Assembly (NCBI GenBank): GCA_013387265.2
Contig: JABFTP020000124.1
Coordinates: 16,149,050-16,213,049 of the forward strand
DNA length: 64,000 bases
From: Cryptolaemus montrouzieri
Lineage: Eukaryota > Arthropoda > Insecta > Coleoptera > Coccinellidae
Reading direction: 5' to 3'
This document shows positions 30,966 to 41,000 of this stretch, piece after piece. The notes beneath the pieces are model-generated. The model was not told where the DNA came from. It ran no database searches and saw nothing but the letters and a program-made list of their open reading frames with translations. Position 1 is the first letter of the stretch. The number at the start of each line of letters is the position of its first letter. The position numbers and the translations under genes are program-made.

Positions 30966-32045
30966 ATGCCTCGTAAAGTTAGCAGAGTAGCTCGGAAAAG
31001 TCCAAGTGGGCAGTTATCCCGAATAAAAGACGTAAAAACGTTTTTAATCCAAAAACAGCTGAATGTGATGAGAGCAGTTTTAGCGCTTCAGCCAAAAAAT
31101 TCAAGGCGCAAGATGAAATTTTTGTGACCCGTGATAGTTCATTTGAATATCGAATTTTAAATTTTATAACTGTGTTTACTGCTATAAGTGAATATGTACT
31201 ATGTAAAACGTGTAGCGGATCAGTAAAATTCGAAACAGCATCAGAACGTGGACTTGGTTTTGTTGCATAAACTCTTGTAACTATGTCAAACAGTCGTATG
31301 AAATAAATAGATTTGTGTTTGTTCTGAAAACTTTTGGATTAGGTTTAGAAGGTGCCACTCAAATTTGCGGATTGATGGACATGCCAGCGTCTTTGTTACA
31401 CACTACTTGATATGATTATCATGAATATTCACGAATGTGTGACAGTAGTAACTGAAAAACTTTTAGAAAAAGCTTGTACTGAAGAAAAATGCGACGTCGT
31501 GAAAACAGGGTAATGAATATGAAAAAGATTTGACAGTGTCTGGAGACGGAACATGGAAAAAGAGAGGATTCAGTTCTTTATATGGTGTTACATCTTCAAC
31601 TGGCTATCATACTGGTAAAATTGTTGATCTTTATGTAAAAAGTTCCTACTGTAAGCAATGTAAGCCTTGGAGATCTTTGAGAGACACAACTGAATATAAA
31701 GAATGGTGGGAAGAGCATTAAGAAGTCTATTCTGCTAATCATGAGGGGTCATCAGAAAAATTGGAAGTCGATGGGGTAATTGCCATGTTTCAACGTTCAC
31801 TAGAAAAGTTTAGAATTCGTTTCATGAACAACATGGCGACTCCAAAACTTACTCAGGAATTTTAAAGGCTGCACCTTACCGTCTCATTAAAGTTATGAAA
31901 AAGAGACTGCATAGATCATGTTCAGAAGAGAATGGGTGCACGACTAAGAATGTGTGAATAAAACTACTATAGAAATTACAGATAAGAATGGAAAGAAACG
32001 ACAAAAGAAAGTACTTGCTGGAAAAGGAAACTGGAAAAATGATTG
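30966..32045 (+). pseudogene. Mutator-like transposase, N-terminal and catalytic part
   Basis: The frame starts MPRKVSRVARKSPSGQLSRI. After breaks, TVSGDGTWKKRGFSSLYGVT and SYCKQCKPWRSL (31530-31721) match the D-G-T-W-x-K-R-G....G......G.....YCK.C signature of the Mutator-like transposase domain common in insects. Next come ANHEGSSEKLEVDGVIAMFQ, MNNMATPKLTQEF, CIDHVQKRMGARLR and GKGNWKND. The frame is interrupted by stops and, at about 32045, by a LINE. The protein resumes at 34868. Confidence 0.75.
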
Positions 32046-34867
32046 AATAGAATAGAATAGGTTTATTTGCCTTCAAATATAACAAGGCATGTCAATAAAG
32101 AAACAAATAAACAAATAAATATAAAATACAAACAAACATACAGATTGGTTACATTAAAATTTCAACTAACATATACAACCAACAGTGGACAGATAACATT
32201 TGAAGTATCATTTTAATAGATCTATGAATTCTTGCGGACCATAAAAGGTATTTTCTAGCAGTAATTTCTTCAGATTCTTCTTAAATGAGTGTATTCCGAG
32301 CTGCCTCACTTGCCTGGGCAAGAAGTTAAAAAGTCGCATGCCCAAATACTCGTAACCACGCTGCGACCTTGCAAGCGAATACTGAGGCAATATTAGATTT
32401 TCTCTATGCCTTGTAAAATAATCATGGAGTTGTGGGTCTCATATTTGTGTTGATGTCCATGTATGTGACATAAAACTGTTATTATAAATTGGGAGGGAAT
32501 GGTAAGTATGCCAAACTGTTTGAAAATACCTCTACAGCTTTAGATCTGAGGAGCACCCACTATTGATCTGACCGCTCTCTTCTGTAGCAGGAAGACACGT
32601 TGGGCCTCCGACGAGGCCCCCCAAAGCATTATGCCGTAGGTGGCAACACTATGAAAAATTGCAAAATATATGATGAGTGCGGCTCTGTCATCGATGGTGT
32701 ATTTTATTCTACGGATGGAATATATTGCAGAGGATAATCTTCAACTGATGGAATCGACATGCAAACCCCAGAAGAGGGACCCATCTAGTATAAAACCCAA
32801 AACTTTAATTCCATTCTTCTCCGTTTTAGTAATTGTGGGATGTGTACTTATTGTGTTGTTTTGAGTTTTCTCCTCATTTAGGCTAAGGTCATTTGCTGCA
32901 AACTGGAGCCTTCCTGATCGATACCTCAGAACTATTTTTTGCCTCCTCCTTGCAATGGGATCTGTTCAGTATACTCGTGTCATCAGCGAAGATACAAATC
33001 TCTCCCACATTGATGTAGTGTAGCAGGTCGTTCATATATATAATAAACAAAATAGGTCCCAAAATGGAGTCTTGCGGAACTCCTCGTTTGACTTCAACTG
33101 TGGAGGATAGTTGATCCTTCCACTGAACCACCTGATATCTATCCTTCAAATAGGACTCGAACACACTCAATGCCCTTCCCCTTATGCCCAATGTCCCTGC
33201 TTCTCAGTCAGGATCTGCCTCAGTACTAGATTGAAAGTTTTACCCAGATCGTAGCATCTTAAATCTGCATATTCCCTCTTCTCTATTGCTTGCGTTATCG
33301 AATCGACTAGTTGCGTCAGCGCAGAATCTGTGGATCTGCCTCTCCTAAATCTGTGCTGTTGATCTGATCGCAATAACTTTGTTTCCAAGTAGGTACCAGT
33401 CTTTTTTTCTATAGCGCTTCAAGCATTATAGAGATTACAGGCAATATAGCAATTGGCCTGTAGTTGGACCAAACCTTTTTATTACCTTTCTTGTACACAG
33501 GTATTAACTTAGCTAATTTCAGTTCTTTGGGAAATATACCTTGTTCAAAGCACGGATTCACTAGTACGCATAATGGTGAGACAATGGTGGTGATAATTCG
33601 TTTCAAGAGGATGACGCTAAAGCCATAGATATCTCTGGAAGTTCTGGGTTTCATCCTTGACACCTCAGCTATTATTTCCTCCTCTTTCACCTCAAAAAGC
33701 ATCATAGAGCCGGACCCAAGAACAGGGACATCATTGAAAATCCTTCTGGACTCACCCAAATTAATGGCAGCTTCTGGTGCAAGGCTTTCAGCGATCGATG
33801 AGAATTTTTCATTCAAATATTCTGCATGAATGCTAGAATTCTCTTTAGAGTATTTCTCCGGTTTTATGTTCTCATATATTATTTTCCACACCATCCTAGT
33901 TTTGTTATCCGATTCAGTTATTCGCTTGAGGTTCTCGTTTCTTATGGCCTTGTCAATCGCAAAACAAAGTTGAATTTTAAGGATCTGCTAAGATGTTTCA
34001 TCCTTTCTGACCCTGGCTATTCTGTAAGCAGCATTTACCTGATTTTTCAGTAGATTTACCTTTTCATCGTAAACTATTTTCATCTTTCGACTGCAGCCAA
34101 CTTGGATCCTTCGCTCAGGAAAAGAAGAAACGGTAGCTAATTAGCAATGAGTGGAAACTAGCAAAAGCCAACTCTGCCTTTTCACTTATCATCTGTCTCC
34201 AGTCTATCTGCACCAGTTTCTGTATGAACATTATAATATTAGACTCACGCAAGTCTCTAATGGTAACAAATCTACATTGCGGTATGATGATTCCCGGAAA
34301 AGTCACCAATTGCGCTTTATGGTCGGAGATATGTGGATTCTTCGTTCTTTTACTGTAGGTTTTCCTACCCACATTAGTGAATATGTTGTCGATACATGTG
34401 GAAGAATCTCTAGAGTTTCTTGATGGATCCATGAAAATATTATGGAGATCATAGGATCGTTTTTCTTTGCTGTGGACTCAGTCATCATATCTATATTGAA
34501 GACTCCCGCTAGTATGACGTGTTTCATGGATTTTTCAGTAATAACCGCAAGCGCAGCATCTAGCTGATCAATGAACCAATCAATCCTTCCAGTAGGCGGG
34601 CGATATGTAATCAGCACAGCGGAGGTCAATGCAGGGATTAAGATTGCGCGCATTTCTATGTGTCTGTCGATTGAAAGTTTCTCAATCATGTCTACAGGTT
34701 CAAAAGTGGTGCCCACTGCGGTGAGAATCATGACACCTCCATGTGTGGAATTAGTTCGGGTGTAACATCGAGCAACCTCATAACCTCTTAAATTCAAAGT
34801 ATTAGTGTTACCTGCGGCAAGCCAGTGCTCTGTTATACATACTATTCCTATACTTTCTTGCATAAAT
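32045..34867 (-). mobile_element. CR1-like LINE inserted in the Mutator-like transposon
   Basis: Minus strand, nearly full length. Endonuclease blocks: GIVCITEHWLAAGNTNTLNL, ARCYTRTNSTHGGVMIL, HVILAGVFNIDMMTES and STCIDNIFTNVGRK. RT blocks: KPRTSRDIYGFSVILLKRII, LAKLIPVYKKGNKKVWSNYR, QHRFRRGRSTDSAL, RCYDLGKTFNLV (motif A altered), KRGVPQDSILGPILFIIYMN and ICIFADDTSIL. C-terminus: RGYEYLGMRLFNFLPRQVRQ. The 3' end carries a repeated gaata tail (32047-32062), typical of CR1-group 3' ends. Several frameshifts. Confidence 0.82.
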
Positions 34868-35367
34868 TAACTGTATATTATGGCTTAGCGATTAGGAGAC
34901 ACTGCGATTTAGTTCAAAATATGTATAACGCCGTTTGGACAAATGCCCGATAGGAGAAGACTCGTAGTATTGGCAAAAAGCATGAATCTTGAATCCTTTG
35001 TCTAGCTACAAGCATGACTATCAACCCTTACAAACTGATGCTGTCGCTTCCTGTTTATATAGATCTTAGCAATGAAAAATTACTGGAACGATGCGTTGGT
35101 GGTTTCAAGCAAAACAATAACGAAAATTACGATCAGCTGATATGGAAACTAACTCAAAAAAACATCCCATGCGGTTCAAAAATCGTTGAAATCGCTGCAT
35201 ATATTACAGCAGGGATGTTCAATGAAGGTAAAATATCTCCGTTCTTATATGAATGCAATCAGATTATCACTGGACCTAATGCGCATGCCTACGTGAGCAA
35301 AGGGGACGCAGAGCGCATCGCGATTTCTGACGCGAGAGGAAAATGTCTCATAGACAACAATAGTTGA
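34868..35367 (+). pseudogene. Mutator-like transposase, C-terminal part
   Basis: Directly after the LINE the plus strand reads KLTVYYGLAIRRHCDLVQNM, YNAVW, a break, then SLPVYIDLSNEKLLERCVGG and KQNNNENYDQLIWKLTQKNI with AAYITAGMFNEG (35014-35367). These match the part of the domain that follows the 32045 break point, so the two halves form one transposon split by the LINE. The frame ends at TGA (35365). Confidence 0.72.
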
Positions 35368-36012
35368 CTATTTTAGAGACAAACAAAAACGCAAAGGGTT
35401 CCTCTTATGGTCCTGGAATAGATGACTCGATTAAGTTAAAAAAAATCTTCATCTTAGTGTAAATGGTTTCCAAAACCTTAAATGCGTTCATCTCGAAACG
35501 CTACTTTTGAATCAGTGAGGAAAATTCCTCTGCAACGGCTGAACAGTCGGCTTGAAATTCTTACATGACCTTCTTAGATGTATTTGTCAGATAATGATCA
35601 AAGGAATAAGATGCTTGAAAATAATTTCGATTTTTAAAACACTTTATAGTGTAAATTTTATCACATAAAATTAATTTTTTTTAGAAAGCTGCCATTTTGC
35701 CAAAAATCATACTTTTCACCATTCCTTCGATCATTACCTGTATTCATCTATCATAAAACTTATTTTTCTTGGTTTTTGGGTTTCAGATAATTTGAAGCAG
35801 AAATATCTTCCTCACTGCCAGATACCTTTTTTTGGAGGTACTTCTGGAGATCGGCTACAGGAACAAGGGAATCCAATTTTTTTAATGAATCGCTGATTGT
35901 TAAAGTACATACATTAAATTCTGCTTATGTACATTTTTTCTATTTATTCCTGAAATAAAAGGTCTGTTCATAAAAATTTCTCAAAAAACGCATTTTTTTT
36001 CTGTCTTGCAAG
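35368..36012. other. Intergenic, no element recognised
   Basis: AT-rich sequence between the Mutator-like remnant and the next Penelope-like element. No terminal inverted repeats for the Mutator-like element could be identified here. Confidence 0.35.
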
Positions 36013-36076
36013 TGGATATAACCCCCAATAATAAAAAACAAGTACTGTGTTTTTAGAATTTTACTTAATAATTGCG

Positions 36077-36119
36077 ATTCGTAACGCGTTTCACTACACC
36101 GTAGCTTCTTCAGACGAAT
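36077..36119 (-). ncRNA. Hammerhead-ribozyme-like fold, left end
   Basis: Reverse complement of the 37434-37476 copy, identical in the core: stem I attcgt/acgaat, ctgaaga, a hairpin, gaaa, cgcg, tt. See the right-end entry for the fold. Being inverted, it is read on the same strand as the RT. Confidence 0.6.
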
Positions 36120-36233
36120 GAATATACAGAAAAATATAAATGAGAATATAACTATAAATGTTCTTGAGTAATTAAAAGCTTATTGGGTTGCTTCTTCTTA
36201 AGTGGTTATTTATGACAGGTATATCCAATAAAA

Positions 36234-36548
36234 TTAAGGAATAGATTGCTCCCCGAAAAAATTCAATAGAGGTGAAGGGCTTAAATCGACTTGTTCATTC
36301 ATGAGTCTACCTGAGTGTTTGTATTTATTGATTTCTAAAGTTTCCCAAAGATCTACCTTCCAATATTTATTATCTGTATGCAAAATTTCAAACTGTGGGT
36401 CGAAAGAATGATTATTTTCTAAGAAATGATTCGCGTAATTTGAATCTGATTTTTTATTTGAAAAACTGCGTTTATGTTCCGATATTCTAATATTAAAATT
36501 TCTATGTGTTCTACCAATGTAGAAATTATCACAGTCATTGCAATTCAA
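36234..36548 (-). CDS. GIY-YIG endonuclease domain of the Penelope-like element
   Basis: 104 codons, open. The C-x2-C pair (CNDC) precedes DNFYIGRT, the GIY-YIG-like strand. Then come RISEHKRSF, a variable helix, ANHFLENNHSFD (with the usual Asn-His) and DLWETLEINKYK with the conserved Glu region. This is the domain that makes the first-strand nick in Penelope-like elements (known for the family). Confidence 0.78.
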   Translation of the reverse strand: MNCNDCDNFYIGRTHRNFNIRISEHKRSFSNKKSDSNYANHFLENNHSFDPQFEILHTDNKYWKVDLWETLEINKYKHSGRLMNEQVDLSPSPLLNFFGEQSIP

Positions 36549-36970
36549 TCTATAAACACCTGATTTATTGTTTTTACCTGGTTTGGTTTTATTATTTTAT
36601 ATATTTGCCTAAATTATTATTAGTTTGGAAAGCTATGTTGAAATTATTGCTACTTACAGAATTATTTCAGTTTCTCACTTGTAATGCCAACGTAGGTTAA
36701 GGTGTTGAATTTTTGTTTCAATTTATCGACAGGGTAAACTTCATTCGATGCGATTCTACTTTGTTTTTTATTTAAAATATTATTTATTAGTTTGGGATTG
36801 TAACCATTATTTTTGGCTATTTGTTTAATCAAATTTAGTTCTTTGTTGAAATTTTCTGGTGATAACGGGATGTTAATCAATCTATGAATAAAACAATTGA
36901 ATGCTGACATTTTATGTTGATATGGATGACACGACGAGTTATGTATTATTTCTGTATGTGACGGCTTATG

Positions 36971-37435
36971 TTAAATTGCGAAAACATGTTTTCCATTTTC
37001 ATTCGAAATTGTTACGTCTAAGAAATTTATCGAATTATTGCTTTCTATTTCGGTTGTGAATGCAATTTTTGGATGTAATGAATTTTTATGATTTTCGAAA
37101 ATTTTCAACTGTCTATCTGTTCCTGTGAAGCAAATAATGATATCGTCTACATAGCGATACCAGTATAAACAATATTTACTAAGTGGATGATTATGAATTA
37201 ATTTCTCTAAGTTATTTATGAAAATTTCTGCTAACAAAGGACTTAACGCATTGCCCATAATCAAGCCGTCTTCAATAGTATAATATTTGTTATTGAAGTG
37301 GAAATAATTTTGGTCTAAACAAATTTTTAATAATGAAAGAATATCTGATTTAATGATAGTATTGACATGATTCTTTTCTAATAATTCTTCAACTAAGTAA
37401 TACGTATCTTCGGAGGAATGTTGGGAAATATTCAT
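36971..37435 (-). CDS. Penelope-like RT (truncated, open frame)
   Basis: 154 codons without a stop. The palm is intact, with the DGLIMGNALSPLLAEIF block and YRYVDDIIICF (both Asp present). The frame ends shortly after NSINFLDVTISNENGK. Its upstream end runs straight into the terminal repeat, so the fingers and N-terminal domain are absent; this copy cannot be autonomous. Confidence 0.8.
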   Translation of the reverse strand: MNISQHSSEDTYYLVEELLEKNHVNTIIKSDILSLLKICLDQNYFHFNNKYYTIEDGLIMGNALSPLLAEIFINNLEKLIHNHPLSKYCLYWYRYVDDIIICFTGTDRQLKIFENHKNSLHPKIAFTTEIESNNSINFLDVTISNENGKHVFAI

Positions 37436-37476
37436 TCGTCTGAAGAAGCTACGGTGTAGTGAAACGCGTTACGAAT
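37434..37476 (+). ncRNA. Hammerhead-ribozyme-like fold, right end
   Basis: ATTCGT (stem I, 5' side), CTGAAGA (core CUGANGA), AGCTACGGTGTAGT (stem II, CTAC/GTAG pairing), GAAA (core), CGCG (minimal stem III), TT, ACGAAT (stem I, 3' side, exact complement). All invariant core bases of a type I hammerhead are present with a very short stem III, as known from Penelope-like terminal repeats. Activity is not shown. Confidence 0.6.
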
Positions 37477-37826
37477 CGCAATTATTAAGTAAAATTCCTT
37501 AAAACACAGTACTTGTTTTTTATTATTGATAATGGGATTTTACCAAGTAAAAGCCTCCCAAATTCCAATGGATATAACCCCTCAAATCATCAAATAGTGG
37601 ACGCACTACTAAACCACTTGACGCATTCAAGTAGTCTCCAAAGATGGATTCACTTCTGAATAAATCTAAACCTTAAAAAAAACAGTATTAAAATCATTAA
37701 AATTTATTCGGTTAACAATCGTACGTATTTAATGAAAAATATATAAAAATATGTATATCAACCAATATCAATTTGATTTGAAAAATTAATTTGATCAAAT
37801 TACAGACACACACATACTGTACACAC

Positions 37827-38025
37827 CTACACGAAGTTATTCAGAGCAAAATCAGTTGCGCTTTGATAATCTAAAATTTTATTTTCATAATCTCTCAATA
37901 TTGCTAGCGAATTCCTATGCAATTTAGATTTTGTATTTCTGTAATGGACACCACTAATTGCCTTGTCCAGAATGTAATGTAACCATAAAATGTTACTATA
38001 TGGCTTGAAGCTCTGCCAATCATTC
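37827..38025 (-). CDS. Haspin: Haspin exon 4 (C-terminus, stop)
   Basis: Acceptor 'tttttccag' on the minus strand; 199 nt to TAG. It encodes NDWQSFKPYSNILWLHYILD, then KAISGVHYRNTKSKLHRNSL, and ends YQSATDFALNNFV. The WL-HY and SATD blocks are the haspin C-lobe end. The first base completes a Gly codon split with exon 3. Confidence 0.85.
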
Positions 38026-41000
38026 CTGGAAAAAAAATATAATTAGTTAATGGGGCGATATTTTTGAGAAATGATTTTCCAATTCTCCCATTCAGCAAGA
38101 AATAAATGTGCTCTGAAGCAGACTTTTAAACCTTTGATAACTGCAAACGTTTTCATTATATTAAGAAACTATTACATTAAATGTATCTGTGTTTTAAGGA
38201 ATTTTACTTAATACTTACTTAAAATTTATTAAGTAAAATTCCTTAAAACACAGTACTTGTTTTTTATTATTGATAATGGAATTTTACCAAGTAAAAGCCT
38301 CCCAAATTCAAATGTTAAATGTATCTGTTGAAAACCTCCCTCTATTAGTAAAAATTTTGAACTAAAGACTGAGCCTTAATGACCAATGTAAATGAGGTTT
38401 AATGTTGCATTGACATCTGTCAAAAATATAACACATAAGGGTTTACTTTTGCATCAGCGATTAAAATGACTAATTTCGAGCTAACAAAGCATCATTTGCG
38501 CGAAGCATTATTGTTTCGTTTTAATTTAGAGAACTGCCGCAGAATCTCATAGAATGTTAATTGAAGCGTACGGTGATCATGCGCTATCGGATTTTACTTG
38601 TAAGGAATGGTTTTGATTTCAGTGTAATCGACAAAGATCACTCAGGAGCGAAGAAAAAGTTCGAAGATACTGAATTACAGGCTTTAAGACGAAGACCCAT
38701 GCCAAACTCAAACAATGCTTGCAACAACACTAAAGGTGGCTCAGTCTCGGATATCTGAACGTTTTAAAGCAATGGGTGAAGTATACAGTGAAGGAAAATG
38801 GGTGTCATATGAGCTATCGCCGAGAGACATCGAAAGACGAAAAATCATTTGTGAAATGCTGCTAGCTAGACAAAATGTCCGCATGTCACAAAAGCCGTCA
38901 CAGAAGCTCTTCGATGGGACATCCTACCACATGCGACTTACTCACCAGACTGTGCTCCATCAGATTACCATTTGTTTCGGTCAATGGCTCATGAGCTTTC
39001 GGAGCAGCACTTCAATTATTACGAAAATGTCGAGAAATGGGACATCGAATGGATTGAATCCATAGATGAGTCATTCGTCTCCTTTCAGAAAAATGGGAAA
39101 AAGATATAATAAATGATGGTCAATACTTCGATTGATGGTATCTGTATTCATTTTCAAAAAAATTAAGTTTTCAACAGATACACCTGTTGATCAATCTGCA
39201 GAAACTTTCTTCTAACAGGCTTGCATCAAGAGATTTTTACATCTAGGTCTTTTACATACATTCTGTCAAAAAGCACCGGGAATTGATTACCTGGGGTGTT
39301 AGTTGAAGTTTGCAGGTTTTACCAGTAGATGTCGTTAGCAATGTGTATAAATTTCTATGATTTGGCATGTATGTCATTTTTTTCTATTGACATTAACCTT
39401 CAAAAGTACGCAAGTTACATTCCACCAAATAATAGCGCCATATTTGTTTACCTCAATGAATATGTCGAGTTTCGTTCCAAGTAAATCGCATTTGTATCAT
39501 CCGTTGTTTTTCTTATTTTATCAAAAGAAAAAAAGCAGCTGAAGGTCACCGGCTGCTTGTAAAAGCTTATGGTGAACATACTTCAGTGATTAGAACATAT
39601 GAGACATGATTTGGTCAATTTAAAAGTGGGGATTTCCATCTGACAGACAATGGTGCAGCGAAAAAATTCGAAGACGAGGAATAATTGCAGGCGTTATTGG
39701 ATGTTGATCTAACCCAATCGCAACAAAAATTGGCAGAAACACTAAATGTGACCCAAGGAGCAATTTGCCAACGCTTAAAAGAACGAAAGACAAATGGAAA
39801 ATCGAAAAACCGTTTATGAAATCCTGCTTCCACGATTCAAAAGGAAATCTTTTCTGCATAGCATTGTCACGGGCGACGAAACGTGGATTTATTTTGAGAA
39901 CCCGAAGCGGAAAAAATCATGGCTTTCAGCTGGTGAAGCCGGCCCATCGACTGCAAGGCCAAATCGCTTTGGCCGTAAGACAATGCTGTGTTTGGTGGGA
40001 CCAGTGTGGTGTGGTGTAATACGAGTTGTTGAAACCTGGTGAAACGGCGAACACGGACGCCACCGACAACAAATTATCAATTTGAATCATGCGTTGATCG
40101 AAGAACGGCCAGAATGGGCCCGAAGACCGTTAAACTGGTGAGAGACACATTAAAAACACCTAATTGGGAAATATAGCACCCGCCGTATTCTCCAGACCTC
40201 GCCCTGTCCGACTATCAACTTTTCGCATCAATAGTATACTCCCTTGCAGAGCAGTGCTTCGCTAATTTTGAAGAAGTCGAAAAATGACTCGTCGAATAGT
40301 TTGCCTCGAAAGAGAAAAAGTCTCTTTGAGATGGTATCCATAATTTGCCTGAGAGATGGGCGAAATGTGTAAAATCCAATGGTCAATACTTTGATTAAAA
40401 AAAAATTTGAGATTCCTCTGAAAATTAAGTGTTTTCTTTATCGACAAAACCGGCAAATTTCAACTAACAACCCTGGTATTTAAAAAATCTGCTTGAAAAG
40501 ATTGTCAAAATTTTTGTCAATTTTAAGTTTTGTGTTAATGATCCGGATAAGGGAATAAATTCTGAGTTTGTAGGAAGAAGAGATAAAACAAATAAGAAAT
40601 TCTAGCTTTTCATTTCTAGGGTACGAGATAGAGTGAGTAGTGATGCAACCACAAGTTACATTGCTACAAAGACTGGAGCATCTAAAGATGAAGGTGTTGT
40701 CAACCCAATAAAAACATCATATACAAGGGCTGATAGTTGCTGCTTTCAAGTTGGCGTCCCTTTTGAGTTCAAAGATGTAAATGATTTATGGCCTAATGGT
40801 GTTGCCTTTTGCAGATTAAAAATCAATTATTCTCAAATGGAACACAAAAATGATTCAGATGGAGTGAGTCAGTCATGACTACCAATTAAGGATGTAAGTA
40901 ATAGAATACATAGCGATAACTCTAGAAATACATATAAAATTTTTTCACACCAGAATGTACAATCGATTGGAAACTCAGTTGACCATCTAGAATTAACTAA

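Larger units (their letters stand above)
36026..37568 (-). mobile_element. Penelope-like element with inverted ends, 13-bp TSD and GIY-YIG
   Basis: Flanked by 13-bp duplications tggatataacccc (36013-36025 and 37569-37581). Terminal inverted repeats: 36026-36119 against 37434-37528, with caataataaaaaacaagtac and gcgattcgtaacgcgtttca on the left. Minus-strand proteins: RT (36971-37435) with DGLIMGNALSPLLAEIFINN, YWYRYVDDIIICFTGTDRQL and NNSINFLDVTI. Next is a thumb piece (36662-36910), then GIY-YIG (36234-36548) beginning NCNDCDNFYIGRTHRNFNIR and ending in a long tail. 5' truncated: the RT fingers are missing. It lies about 260 bases beyond the haspin stop codon. Confidence 0.88.
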
